From: Haloferax gibbonsii ATCC 33959
Lineage (GTDB): Archaea > Halobacteriota > Halobacteria > Halobacteriales > Haloferacaceae
Assembly: GCF_000336775.1 (NCBI RefSeq)
Contig: NZ_AOLJ01000022.1
Location: forward strand, 1-64,000
DNA: 64,000 nucleotides
Reading direction: 5' to 3'
Shown: positions 35,136 to 43,130 of the stretch, piece by piece
How positions within the stretch are numbered: position 1 is the stretch's first letter
How the letters are laid out: each line of letters begins with the position of its first letter
Translations under genes and position numbers: made by a program
The notes under the pieces: generated by a model
What the model saw: the letters and a program-made list of their open reading frames with translations, nothing else
Database searches by the model: none
What the model was told of the DNA's origin: nothing

Positions 35136-35287
35136 CGCACGTCACCCCCGATTGCCCAGAGCGTGATGCCGACCATGACGGCCGTCACCGAGAACGCCCG
35201 GCCCGGGTAGGCAACGAGCGACCCGACGCCGTAGCCGACGACGCCGAGCGCCGTCACCGCGATACCTGCGGTCCGTACGCGAGTCAT
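35132..35287 (-). CDS. 51-residue two-TM peptide coupled to corA
   Basis: The frame from ATG 35287 to TGA 35132 overlaps the corA start by 4 bases. The peptide begins MTRVRTAG and has two hydrophobic helices (about residues 7-27 and 32-46) with a PGR turn between them. Composition and coupling support a real gene. Small membrane proteins often modulate transporters, so a CorA partner is plausible; no family is recognised. Confidence 0.72.
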   Translation of the reverse strand: MTRVRTAGIAVTALGVVGYGVGSLVAYPGRAFSVTAVMVGITLWAIGGDVR

Positions 35288-35334
35288 GAAACCACCGACC
35301 CGCGGCGACGAGAAAAAGGCTCGCCCGAGGCGGC

Positions 35335-35985
35335 TTACGCTTCAGACGGGTGTTCGACCGACCGAATCAGTTCGAGGACGTTCTCCTCCTCGCCGTCGAG
35401 CTGTTGGGGGTACAGCCCGATTGCGATGACGAAGTCCTCGTTGTGCTGGACTTTCGTCACGTGGACGTACACGTCGACTTCCTGGCCGCCGAACCGCGCG
35501 GTGGCGCTGTACTTCGTGACGTTAGTCGTCTGCCCGAGCATCTGGACGTTCCGCGAACTGACCTGCTGGACGTCGCTGAGGCCCTGATACCGGTTGTCCA
35601 CGAGGCGGATGAGGTCGTCGTTCGAGTAGTCGCCGATGGGGTTCCGGGGCTGGCCGGCGACCTCGACCGCGGGCGTCGAGATGACGCTGAACGAGCCGAG
35701 TTTGGCCTCGCCGAAGAAGCCGAGGTCCAGCGTCTTCTCGTACGTCGTGATGTGGTTGCTGGCGGCGATTTTACGCTCCTGTCCGCCGAACGAGAGCGTG
35801 CGGTTCACCGCGAACGTCTCGGTCCCGTTCGTCTCGTAGCCGGCGTTCTCGGCGACGGTCGCGTCCGTCGTGGCCGGTTCGGATTCGAACGTCAGCGTCT
35901 CCTCGCCCGTCAGAAAGCCGATACAGCCGCTCGTGAGCACGAGCGCGGCGAGCGCGAGCACCGCGACTACGCGTCTGGAAGTCAT
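35335..35985 (-). CDS. Haloarchaeal lipoprotein (DUF6517-like)
   Basis: A 216-residue protein. The signal peptide ends in the lipobox LTSGC, with Cys21 as the lipidation site. The mature part is beta-rich and faces outside: TFAVNRTLSFGG, then VDVYVHVTKVQHNEDFVIAIGLYP. No catalytic motif is seen. It is probably a surface-anchored haloarchaeal protein of unknown function. It ends 48 bases before the small corA-coupled gene in the same direction. Confidence 0.75.
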   Translation of the reverse strand: MTSRRVVAVLALAALVLTSGCIGFLTGEETLTFESEPATTDATVAENAGYETNGTETFAVNRTLSFGGQERKIAASNHITTYEKTLDLGFFGEAKLGSFSVISTPAVEVAGQPRNPIGDYSNDDLIRLVDNRYQGLSDVQQVSSRNVQMLGQTTNVTKYSATARFGGQEVDVYVHVTKVQHNEDFVIAIGLYPQQLDGEEENVLELIRSVEHPSEA

Positions 35986-36078
35986 TGCCCCGCCATTTCC
36001 CCTCGCCGGGCATAAGTTCGGTGGCCGGGCCGCCGCACCCTCGACGCGACCTCTCCGAGCGGTCCGCGGGTTTTCGCC

Positions 36079-36450
36079 TCAGTCGTCGAGGTTCCGCGAC
36101 TCGTTTTCGCGGCGAATCACGCGGCCGCTGTAGAGGTAGTAGGCGGGCGCGACGAACGGGAGCGCGAACGCCGCGCCGAACCAGAGGTGCCGCGACGCGC
36201 CCCAGCCGATGCCCTGCCCGCGGAGCGACTTGATGTCCGCGCGGATGAGGCCCGCGTAGAAGACGTGGGTGACGAGGTAGACTGCGAACGCCGGCTCCGG
36301 CCCGATGTACAGCGAGACGCCGGTGAACATGACGAACCCGATGGCGTAGATGACCGGCAACACCCCGCGGTAGCGGCCGCGCGCCGGGCGCTGTTTCTGC
36401 TGACGCTCGCGCTCGACCGCCGTCCCGCGGCGGTACTCGTCGGTGCTCAT
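36079..36450 (-). CDS. Hypothetical membrane protein, three TM segments
   Basis: A 123-residue protein with a basic cytoplasmic start (residues 1-28) and hydrophobic segments near 29-49, 53-69 and 85-106. It ends in a charged tail (RRENESRNLDD). No family is recognised with confidence. It lies between the lipoprotein and two small coupled genes on the same strand. Confidence 0.65.
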   Translation of the reverse strand: MSTDEYRRGTAVERERQQKQRPARGRYRGVLPVIYAIGFVMFTGVSLYIGPEPAFAVYLVTHVFYAGLIRADIKSLRGQGIGWGASRHLWFGAAFALPFVAPAYYLYSGRVIRRENESRNLDD

Positions 36451-36489
36451 GTCGCTACGGTGTGCCCCGCGGGGAAAAAAGTGGTTCGC

Positions 36490-36912
36490 TCAGCCGAGGT
36501 ACTTGACGTCGACCTCGTGCGGGCCGTCGTCCGTCGGGAGGGCGACGGCCTCGCAGAGGTGCTCGCGGACCGCCGAGCGCCACGCTCGGACCGCCTCGGT
36601 GTGGCGCTCGTGGTGCGTTTCGACCTCGTACGGCTCGGGGCGCGTCTCGTCGGGTTCGGGGTACGCGGGGGCGTCGTCGGCGACGAAGACCCGCGGGTCG
36701 AGGTGTATCGGCTCGGGGTCGGCGTAGTCCGAGGCCTCGCCGCCGGTGCGGTGAATTCGCGCCCGCATCCGCCCGTAGAACGGCGGGGTGACGCGAAGAA
36801 CGACTGGGTCGTCGCCCCGGCGGTTCGCCTCGAGGGCGGTCACGAGGTCGTCGGTCGTGACTGCGAGCGAGCGGACGGCGCTCGGGTCGGACGACCCGCG
36901 CGCGTCGTTCAA
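36490..36912 (-). CDS. Hypothetical haloarchaeal protein with TTG start
   Basis: A 140-residue soluble protein (SLAVTTDDLVTALEANRRGDDPVVLRVTPPFYGRMRARIH near the start). The family is not recognised. Translation most likely starts at the TTG at 36912, which overlaps the stop of the zinc-ribbon gene upstream (TTGA). It is therefore probably made by re-initiation. A rare TTG start in this genome is notable, but the frame before it is occupied. Confidence 0.65.
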   Translation of the reverse strand: MNDARGSSDPSAVRSLAVTTDDLVTALEANRRGDDPVVLRVTPPFYGRMRARIHRTGGEASDYADPEPIHLDPRVFVADDAPAYPEPDETRPEPYEVETHHERHTEAVRAWRSAVREHLCEAVALPTDDGPHEVDVKYLG

Positions 36913-37043
36913 TCTCCGGCGCGTCGGCGGCTCGTCACCGACGTGGGCCGAAGCTCACCGCTGCACTCGGGGCAGGTCGAACGGTACGACGCGGCGCTCA
37001 CGGTCGTTTGACACTCACGACAGACGTACGAAGCGCGTTCCAT
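36909..37043 (-). CDS. 44-residue rubrerythrin-like zinc-ribbon protein
   Basis: A short frame from ATG 37043 to TGA 36909 with two knuckles: CRECQ (residues 8-12) and CPECSG (24-29). This matches the rubrerythrin-like small zinc proteins common in haloarchaea (DUF7129-like). The stop overlaps the TTG of the next gene by design-like spacing. Function unknown; such proteins may act in regulation or redox. Confidence 0.78.
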   Translation of the reverse strand: MERASYVCRECQTTVSAASYRSTCPECSGELRPTSVTSRRRAGD

Positions 37044-37155
37044 CGAGCATTCGTACGAGACATGGTGTGTTAAAACTTACCACAGTATGCCGCGAGCGCC
37101 GAACCGCGCCCGCGGGTCCGTGTCCTTTTACCCGAACGGGGCGCAATCCGCCAGT

Positions 37156-37998
37156 ATGACAGACGCATGGTTCGCCGGCGCGGACCCCGACGACCCCGAA
37201 TCCGGGGCGACGCGAGTCCGAACGGGCCGCGCCTCCGCCCCCGCCGATTGGCCGGCCGAGGCCGTCGACGCCGGGTTCGCCGCCGACGACACCGACTACT
37301 ACGCCAAGCTTCGCTCGGCGACGCTCGCCGCCGCCAGCGAGGCCGTCGCGGAGCGCGAGCGCGCCGACGACGTGCAACTCGCCCACGCCGTGCGCGCGAT
37401 GGACGACGCCGAACGGACCGCGAACGAACTCGCCGAGCGGGTCGTCGAGTGGGCCGGCACGCTCTACGAGGACGTCCCGCGCGGCCTCGACGGCGTCCGC
37501 GACATCGCCGCCCGCGACCCGAAGACCGCCGCCGAAGAGCGCGTCGTCTCCTACGCCACCCGCGCGGTGGACCTGCTCGACGAGCGCGACGACCTCCGGG
37601 CGTTCATCGAGGAGCGCGCGCCCACGACCGCGCCGAACCTCGCCGAGATGGCCGGGCCCGTCCTCGCGGCGCGGCTCATCGCGCTTGCGGGCGGCCTCGA
37701 AAGCCTCGCCAAGAAACCGAGCGGAACGGTCCAGGTGCTCGGGGCCGAAGACGCCCTCTTCGCGCACCTGAAGGGTCGCGCCACGTCGCCCAAACACGGC
37801 GTCATCTTCACTCACGAGTACGTCCGCGGGACGCGCCCGCAGGACCGCGGGTCGGCCGCCCGCGCGCTCGCCGGGAAGCTCTCTATCGCCGCGCGCATCG
37901 ACCACTACTCGGGCGACTACCGGCCGGACCTGCACGACGAACTCGCCGACCGGATGGCGACGATTCGCGCCCGCGCCGACGAGGAGGCCGACGAATGA
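37156..37998 (+). CDS. nop5: Nop5-family box C/D RNP protein
   Basis: A 280-residue protein. A coiled-coil region spans about 60-140. The NOP domain has LAEMAGPVLAARLIALAGGLESLAKKPSGTVQVLGAEDALFAHLKG and SPKHGVIFTH. It bridges fibrillarin and L7Ae on box C/D guide RNAs in 2'-O-methylation complexes. It is shorter than methanogen Nop5, mainly at the C-terminus. The TATA-like TTTTACC at 37126-37132 supports the ATG at 37156. It overlaps flpA by 4 bases (ATGA). Confidence 0.93.
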   Translation: MTDAWFAGADPDDPESGATRVRTGRASAPADWPAEAVDAGFAADDTDYYAKLRSATLAAASEAVAERERADDVQLAHAVRAMDDAERTANELAERVVEWAGTLYEDVPRGLDGVRDIAARDPKTAAEERVVSYATRAVDLLDERDDLRAFIEERAPTTAPNLAEMAGPVLAARLIALAGGLESLAKKPSGTVQVLGAEDALFAHLKGRATSPKHGVIFTHEYVRGTRPQDRGSAARALAGKLSIAARIDHYSGDYRPDLHDELADRMATIRARADEEADE

Positions 37999-38657
37999 GC
38001 GACGACTCCGCCGCCGGGGCCGAGGCCGACCTCCCCGAAGGCGTCGAGCGCCGGACGTTCGGCGGCCGCGAGCGCCTCTCGACCCGGGGCGCGCAGGTCT
38101 ACGGCGAACCCGTGGACGCCGAGGGCTGGCGCGCGTGGGACGCCGGGCGCTCGAAGCTCGGCGCGATGCTCGAACTCGGGATGGACACGGGTCTCGTCGG
38201 CGACGAGTCGGTCCTCTATCTCGGGGCCGCCTCGGGAACGACCGTCTCGCACGTCGCCGACTTCGCCGGGCCGACCTACGCCGTGGAGTTCGCGCCGCGA
38301 CCCGTCCGCGACCTCGTCGGCGTCGCCGAGGACCGCACCAATCTCTTCCCGCTCCTGAAGGACGCGCGCGACCCCGAATCATACGCGCACGTGGTCGAAT
38401 CCGGCATCGATTGCCTCGTCATGGACGTGGCGACCCGCGGGCAGGCGACCGTCGCCGTCCGCAACCGACAGTTCCTCGCGGACGACGGTCGGCTCCTGAT
38501 GGCCGTCAAGGCGCGGAGCGAGGACGTGACCGCCGAGCCGGACGACGTGTTCGACGACGTGGTCGCCGAACTGGAATCCGCGTACGAAATCCTCGACACA
38601 GCCCGTCTCGACCGCTTCCACGCCGACCACCTCGGTATCGTCGCCCGCCCGAAGTAG
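37995..38657 (+). CDS. flpA: Fibrillarin-like rRNA/tRNA 2'-O-methyltransferase
   Basis: A 220-residue SAM-dependent methyltransferase. The SAM motif VLYLGAASGTTVSHVAD is near residues 74-90, and YAVEFAPRPVRDL follows. DCLVMDV and LLMAVKARSED complete the fold. The archaeal start RRTFGGRERLSTRG is present. Works with Nop5, encoded just upstream with overlapping start and stop, and with L7Ae. Confidence 0.95.
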   Translation: MSDDSAAGAEADLPEGVERRTFGGRERLSTRGAQVYGEPVDAEGWRAWDAGRSKLGAMLELGMDTGLVGDESVLYLGAASGTTVSHVADFAGPTYAVEFAPRPVRDLVGVAEDRTNLFPLLKDARDPESYAHVVESGIDCLVMDVATRGQATVAVRNRQFLADDGRLLMAVKARSEDVTAEPDDVFDDVVAELESAYEILDTARLDRFHADHLGIVARPK

Positions 38658-38783
38658 ACGGGCGGCGGCGTCACCGTCATCGCTCCGTCTGACGACCGTT
38701 CCGAGAGACCTGATTTTCGACCGTCACTATCGTCCGATTCGCTTGCCCGCGGTCGTGCGACGCGTTCGCCGGCTCCCACGGTG

Positions 38784-38791
38784 TTTTTAAT
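38784..38791 (+). promoter_or_regulatory. TATA-like box of gshA
   Basis: TTTTTAAT is centred 27 bases before the ATG at 38815. It is typical of a leaderless haloarchaeal promoter. Confidence 0.5.
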
Positions 38792-38814
38792 TCGGCGCAA
38801 CTTACGCCGTTGCG

Positions 38815-39891
38815 ATGGAACTAGGGTCGGCGGACGCCTTCGACCGAATGGGGACGCTCGGCGTCGAAGAGGAATTCTACATCGTCGATGCCGACGGCCG
38901 CCCCACCTCGGGCATCGACGACTTAGTCTACGGACCGGAGCCTCCGGAACCGCTCGCCGGACGGCTCGACCACGAGCTGTTCAAGTTCACTATCGAGACG
39001 CAGACGCCGCTCATCGAGGTCCCCGACGAGGCCGGCGCGGCCGTCGAGACGGTCCGCGAGGCGCTCGTCGACCACGCCGCGAACCACGGCTACCGCATCG
39101 CCGCGGCCGGGCTCCACCCCGCCGCCAAGTGGCGCGAACTCGACCACGCGACGAAGCCCCGGTATCAGGCGCAACTCGACCGAATCCAGTACCCGCAACA
39201 CCGGAACACGACCGCCGGCCTGCACGTCCACGTCGGCGTCGACGACGCCGACAAGGCCGTCTGGGTCGCCAACGAACTCCGCTGGTATCTCGCGCCCCTG
39301 CTCGCGCTCTCTGCGAACTCCCCGTTCTGGAACGGCTTCGATACCGGTCTCGCCTCCGCCCGCGCCAAGGTGTTCGAGAACCTCCCGAACACCGGCATGC
39401 CGACCGCCTTCGACGACTTCGAGGACTTCCAGCGCTTCGAGCGCCGGATGGTCGAGTACGGCTCGATAGACGACCGAGGGGAACTCTGGTACGACGTGCG
39501 CCCACACACGGGCCACGGGACGGTCGAAATCCGAACCCCCGACGCCCAGACCGACCCCGAGCGCGTCGCCGACTTCGTCGAGTACGTCCACGCGCTCGTC
39601 TTGGACCTCGCCGACCGCTACGAGTCCGGCGAATCGGGAACGACGGTCCGTCGGGAACTCCTCGACGAGAACAAGTGGCGCGCGACCCGCTACGGGCGAG
39701 ACACCGACTTCGTCGCCCCGGATTCCGAGGGCGTCGTGAGCCTCGAATCGTTCGTCGAAAGCGAGTCCGACCGCCTCGGCGTCGACGGCCTCCGGTCGCT
39801 TCTCGACGCCGAATCCGGCACCGCCGTCCAGCGACGGATTCACGAGGAGTCCGGGCTCGACGCCCTGTGCGAACACTTGACGCTGGACTGA
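38815..39891 (+). CDS. gshA: Glutamate-cysteine ligase (YbdK/GCS2 type)
   Basis: A 358-residue protein of the GCS2 family: [12 protein letters not shown] (14-25), [36 protein letters not shown], and [17 protein letters not shown]. It joins glutamate and cysteine to gamma-glutamylcysteine, the main low-molecular-weight thiol of haloarchaea, which lack glutathione. Haloferax volcanii GshA belongs to this family and lies in an equivalent neighbourhood from memory. Monocistronic, followed after 67 bases by an HTH gene. Confidence 0.9.
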   Translation: MELGSADAFDRMGTLGVEEEFYIVDADGRPTSGIDDLVYGPEPPEPLAGRLDHELFKFTIETQTPLIEVPDEAGAAVETVREALVDHAANHGYRIAAAGLHPAAKWRELDHATKPRYQAQLDRIQYPQHRNTTAGLHVHVGVDDADKAVWVANELRWYLAPLLALSANSPFWNGFDTGLASARAKVFENLPNTGMPTAFDDFEDFQRFERRMVEYGSIDDRGELWYDVRPHTGHGTVEIRTPDAQTDPERVADFVEYVHALVLDLADRYESGESGTTVRRELLDENKWRATRYGRDTDFVAPDSEGVVSLESFVESESDRLGVDGLRSLLDAESGTAVQRRIHEESGLDALCEHLTLD

Positions 39892-39958
39892 GTCGCACGC
39901 CGACGACCGACAGGAAACATTTTTTAGCGCCCCAGTTTTGACCTTTGCCGTAGCACAA

Positions 39959-40423
39959 ATGTCTGCGGACCAGAGCACAGAGGGGAGCGCGGAGTCGACG
40001 GACGAAGAACACTCGGGCGGCGCGGCCGACTGCGCTGTCTCCGAGTTCGACGACGGGTTGGTGGACCTGCTCGCGTGGATTCTCGACACGGAGACCCGCG
40101 CGCGAATCTACGTCTACCTCCGACAGCACCCCCACTCGACGAGCGAGGAAGTCGCCGAGGGGACCGGCCTCTACCCCAGTACGGTTCGGGAGGCGCTGGC
40201 CGAACTCACCGACGACGAGACGGTCGAGCGCCGCAAGCGGAAGAGTTCCGGCGCGGGCAACAACCCCTACGAGTACGTCGCAATCGCGCCGAGCGACCTC
40301 GTGAAGGGCGTCTCCGGACAGGTGCAAGAGCAGTTGAACGCCGTGTTCAACCTCGACCGACACCTCGGAACCGACCGCACCGACGAGACCGAACCGGTCA
40401 CGATTACGGTCCGCGAGGAGTAG
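39959..40423 (+). CDS. Winged-HTH regulator
   Basis: A 154-residue protein. The acidic N-terminus (1-40) is followed by a winged helix at about 45-110: ILDTETRARIYVYLRQHPHSTSEEVAEGTGLYPSTVREALAEL is the HTH of a TrmB/ArsR-like fold. A short helical C-terminus may dimerise. It lies directly behind gshA, so a role in thiol or oxidative control is possible but unproven. The start is the ATG at 39959. Confidence 0.78.
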   Translation: MSADQSTEGSAESTDEEHSGGAADCAVSEFDDGLVDLLAWILDTETRARIYVYLRQHPHSTSEEVAEGTGLYPSTVREALAELTDDETVERRKRKSSGAGNNPYEYVAIAPSDLVKGVSGQVQEQLNAVFNLDRHLGTDRTDETEPVTITVREE

Positions 40424-40515
40424 CTCCGCGGTCTGCCGGCTGCTGCGGTGCCTCGCCCGATTTCGGGAGCCCTTCGCTCGCCGCGGGTGCTGGTCCGTTA
40501 GGCTAACCCGACCCG

Positions 40516-40521
40516 CTTAAG
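40516..40521 (+). promoter_or_regulatory. TATA-like box of coaD
   Basis: CTTAAG is centred 27-28 bases before the ATG at 40546. The palindrome GTTAGGCTAAC (40497-40507) lies just upstream and could be an operator. Confidence 0.4.
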
Positions 40522-40545
40522 TCGCGCCGCATCCACCGCGAGAGT

Positions 40546-41046
40546 ATGCACGTCGCGCTGGGCGGGACGTTCGACCCTGTCCACGATGGACACCTCGCGC
40601 TGTTCGAGCGAGCGTTCGAATTGGGTGATGTCACGGTCGGACTCACGAGCGACGAACTCGCGCCGAAGACGCGACACGTCGACCGCTACGTCCGGCCCTT
40701 CGACGACCGCAAGGCCGACCTCGAATCCGAACTCCGACCGCTCGCCGGGGAGTACGACCGCGAGTTCGAGGTCCGCGAACTCGACAAACCGACCGGCATC
40801 GCGACCGAGGAGGGCTTCGACGTCCTCATCGTCTCGCCCGAGACGCGGGGCGGCGGCGAGCGCGTCAACGAGATTCGAGAGGAGAAAGGCCTCAAACCCC
40901 TCCGTATCGAGGTCGTCGAGCACGTTCCCGCAGAAGACGGCGAGCGAATCTCCTCGACCCGAATCGTCTCCGGGGAGATAGACCGCCACGGCAACCTCAC
41001 GCCCGACCGCGAGGGTCGCGGCCGGACGCCCCCGAGCGACGAATAG
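40546..41046 (+). CDS. coaD: Phosphopantetheine adenylyltransferase
   Basis: A 166-residue nucleotidyltransferase. It has the HxGH-type motif GGTFDPVHDGH (residues 6-16) and ISSTRIVSGEID, the ISSTxxR motif. It makes dephospho-CoA from 4'-phosphopantetheine and ATP. The form matches archaeal/eukaryal PPAT rather than bacterial CoaD in its N-terminal half. Confidence 0.93.
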   Translation: MHVALGGTFDPVHDGHLALFERAFELGDVTVGLTSDELAPKTRHVDRYVRPFDDRKADLESELRPLAGEYDREFEVRELDKPTGIATEEGFDVLIVSPETRGGGERVNEIREEKGLKPLRIEVVEHVPAEDGERISSTRIVSGEIDRHGNLTPDREGRGRTPPSDE

Positions 41047-41075
41047 TTTTCACGCTCACCGTCGTATCGCCGCCC

Positions 41076-41282
41076 ATGCGACACCCGCTTTTCGCCAGCT
41101 TCGCCGTCGGCGTCGTCGCCGCGGTCCTCGTCGGTATCGCCGTCACCGAACTGGCCGCTCGGTGGATTTTCTTCTCGCTTTTCGTCGGTATCCCGGCGGG
41201 CCTCGTCGCCGGCGTTCTCGCCGTCGCGGTGACCTACGCGGTCTTGACCCGGCGGATGGCACCGACGCGCTCCTCGGAGTGA
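41076..41282 (+). CDS. Small two-TM membrane protein
   Basis: A 68-residue protein with two hydrophobic helices (about 7-27 and 31-57) and a short basic tail. No family is recognised. It lies 29 bases downstream of coaD and convergent with the TFB-like gene, 4 bases from its end. Confidence 0.6.
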   Translation: MRHPLFASFAVGVVAAVLVGIAVTELAARWIFFSLFVGIPAGLVAGVLAVAVTYAVLTRRMAPTRSSE

Positions 41283-41286
41283 CCGG

Positions 41287-41595
41287 CTACCAACTCGGGG
41301 GTCGGAAGCCGGCCTCCCGCAGGAGGTCCTTCCAGCGCTGTTGGATGCTGAGCCGCGATACGTCCATCGCCTCGGCGACGGCGGTCTGCGAGCGCTCCTC
41401 GCCGGCGATGAGCGCGCCGGCGTAGAGGCTGGCGGCGGCGACGGCCTTCTTCGAGCGGTCCTCGTCGGGCAACTGCGTGAGAAACATGTCCGAGGCGTAC
41501 GAGCGGGCCTCGCTACCGAGTTCGAGGCCGTCGGCGGCGGCGTCGATGCGGGCCAGCCACTCCTGATTGTCTCGCTGGTCTCGGGCGCTGTACAT
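41287..41595 (-). CDS. TFIIB-like protein with one cyclin fold and no zinc ribbon
   Basis: A 102-residue protein that consists of a single cyclin-like repeat: LELGSEARSYASDMFL, SKKAVAAASLYAGALIAGEERSQTAVAEAMDVSRLSIQQRWKDLL. The last part is the recognition-helix region of TFB, and it reads close to the TFB second repeat. The N-terminal zinc ribbon and linker are absent, so it cannot recruit polymerase as TFB does. It could compete for BRE or TBP. A TATA-like ATTATGC (41616-41622, minus strand) supports the start. Confidence 0.82.
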   Translation of the reverse strand: MYSARDQRDNQEWLARIDAAADGLELGSEARSYASDMFLTQLPDEDRSKKAVAAASLYAGALIAGEERSQTAVAEAMDVSRLSIQQRWKDLLREAGFRPPSW

Positions 41596-41701
41596 GGTCG
41601 TCGTTGCGGCCGCGGGAGCATAATCCCCGCGGCGAGCCCTCGTGACGTTTATATATCGTTGCGGGAAATGTCAGGCCGAAGGGCGAGCGTCGCCCGATTG
41701 C

Positions 41702-41784
41702 GCGCGGGTAGCCAAGTGGCCAAAGGCGCAGCGCTTAGGACGCTGTGGTGTAGACCTTCGCAGGTTCGAACCCTGTCCCGCGCA
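41702..41784 (+). tRNA. tRNA-Leu (UAG)
   Basis: An 83-base class II tRNA. The acceptor stem GCGCGGG pairs with CCCGCGC (41777-41783), discriminator A. The anticodon loop CTTAGGA gives anticodon TAG within a CAGCG/CGCTG stem. A long variable arm (TGGTGTAGACCTTCGCA region) marks Leu. The T arm is GGTTCGAACCC. No intron. Confidence 0.96.
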
Positions 41785-41814
41785 TACCGTCTCGAACACC
41801 GTGAGAGACGTGTC

Positions 41815-41887
41815 TGCGCGACAGAAGGGTTCGAATCAGGGAGCAACGCGACGCGTTGCGACCGCGGTTCGAACCCTGTCCCGCGCA
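41815..41887 (+). repeat. First hairpin copy of the tRNA-Leu 3' end
   Basis: Bases 41866-41887 repeat exactly the last 22 bases of tRNA-Leu. Bases 41815-41837 are a degenerate inverted copy (TGCGCG, ACAG, AA, GGGTTCGAA). The spacer contains AGGGAGC (41838-41844) and a perfect hairpin GCAACGC-GAC-GCGTTGC (41843-41859). The plan is the same as after tRNA-Lys. Confidence 0.85.
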
Positions 41888-41907
41888 CTGACCAAACGAG
41901 CTAAGCG

Positions 41908-41940
41908 AGGGAGCAGACAGGTTCGAACCCTGTCCCGCGC
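41908..41940 (+). repeat. Second copy of the tRNA-Leu 3' end
   Basis: Bases 41918-41940 repeat 23 bases of tRNA-Leu (CAGG through CCGCGC), lacking the final A. AGGGAGC (41908-41914) lies just before it, as in the other two copies. No clear inverted arm is seen here. Confidence 0.85.
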
Positions 41941-42024
41941 GCCTTCTATCGACGGCGAGCAACGTGTCGCGGCCGCGGCCGAACCCGGTGGGTAGAAAGT
42001 GACACTACAGGCCCCAAGCGTTCG

Positions 42025-42480
42025 TCATCGAATCGTGTGCTCGCGGACCTCGATGCTCCCGTTTTCGAGGACGGTGAGTTCGAATGACTCCGTGGTACCG
42101 ACCGGCCGTTCCCACTGTACCGTTCCGTTCACCGCGACGGAGACCGTCTGGCGGGTCGGCGCGAACTGGTCGGTCAGGTCGACCCCGTCGTCACCACCGT
42201 AGTCTGAGAACGTCTCGTTGAAGACCTCTTCACCGCCTACTGCGACAGCGACGCGCCCTGTGAACCCGGTCTCTGGATAGAGTGACAGTCGGGTCTCGGG
42301 TGTCCGGTCGGTGAGCGCTCCCGTCCGCTCGCGTGCCGAGGTCGACTCAGTCGGAGACTGTGTGGTCGCCGCGGACGGAGGGGTTGTTTCGGCTGTCGTC
42401 GTGTCGCGGGCTCCGACTCCCGAGCACCCCGCGAGAATAATCAGAAGAGCCGTCAGCACGACAGGGACCGAATTACGCAT
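42025..42480 (-). CDS. Haloarchaeal lipoprotein with Thr-rich linker
   Basis: A 151-residue protein with a lipoprotein signal peptide ending ILAGC (Cys19). A Thr/Ser/Ala-rich linker (about 25-60) is a likely O-glycosylated spacer. The beta-sandwich-like C-terminal part has GRVAVAVGGEEVFNETF, then QTVSVAVNGTVQWERP. No enzyme motif is seen. It is a likely surface protein next to the tRNA-Leu locus. Confidence 0.72.
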   Translation of the reverse strand: MRNSVPVVLTALLIILAGCSGVGARDTTTAETTPPSAATTQSPTESTSARERTGALTDRTPETRLSLYPETGFTGRVAVAVGGEEVFNETFSDYGGDDGVDLTDQFAPTRQTVSVAVNGTVQWERPVGTTESFELTVLENGSIEVREHTIR

Positions 42481-42651
42481 CTCTCTAATCACCAACGTCG
42501 CAACAGGCTGTCAAACCTCTTGTGGGCCCCCAACCGCGGGGGGTTCAAACAGAACGACCTCTCACCCCCGTCGTGCCCCGCACTCCACGCTTAAACACCC
42601 CGAATACGTTCGGAGGAAATCTTACCATCGAGCCGTCCAACTCCCCGACGG

Positions 42652-43014
42652 ATGTCTGCGCAGTCACTCTACGCTCGCATCGGCGGCCGCGAGGCCGTCG
42701 AAGCAGTCGTCTCGGACTTCTACGACCGCGTCCTCGCCGACGACTCGGTCGCCCACTACTTCGACGACATCGACATGGTCGAACAGCGCGCCCATCAGGT
42801 CAAGTTCATCAGCGCCGTCGCGGGCGGTCCCGTCGAGTACGACGGGGCCGACATGCGGGCGGCCCACGACCACCTCGACCTCTCCGGTGAGGACTTCGAC
42901 GCCATCGCCGAACACCTCGCGGCGGCGCTCGACGAAAACGGCGTCGCCCCGGAAGACGCCGATGCGATTCTCGACGAAGTCGCCGCGCTCAGAGCCCCGA
43001 TTCTGGGGCAGTAA
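42652..43014 (+). CDS. Group I truncated haemoglobin
   Basis: A 120-residue globin of the trHbN class: SLYARIGGREAVEAVVSDFYDRVLAD at the A-B helices and GGPVEYDGADMRAAHDHLDLS at the E-F region. The proximal haem ligand is His72, in the register of bacterial trHbN. It may bind O2 or NO. A TATA-like ATCTTAC is present about 25-30 bases before the ATG. Confidence 0.88.
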   Translation: MSAQSLYARIGGREAVEAVVSDFYDRVLADDSVAHYFDDIDMVEQRAHQVKFISAVAGGPVEYDGADMRAAHDHLDLSGEDFDAIAEHLAAALDENGVAPEDADAILDEVAALRAPILGQ

Positions 43015-43130
43015 GCTCCGTTCGGCCCCCCTCGGGGAGAATCAGTCGCCGGTTTCGACCGGCCGAATCGCGCACGCCACGCGTCAGACGCGACACAACC
43101 CTTTTTCTCACCCGGTGTGTCTCTCCACCA

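Noticed and set aside
40497..40507. GTTAGGCTAAC palindrome near coaD as an iron box
   Set aside because: It shares only TTAGG with the repeats at 31-52 and 1338-1353 and has a different spacing, so it is not counted as the same operator.
41649..41962. Minus-strand frames rich in GTGFEP-like peptides
   Set aside because: They are translations of tRNA T-arm sequence and its copies, a well-known source of false gene calls.
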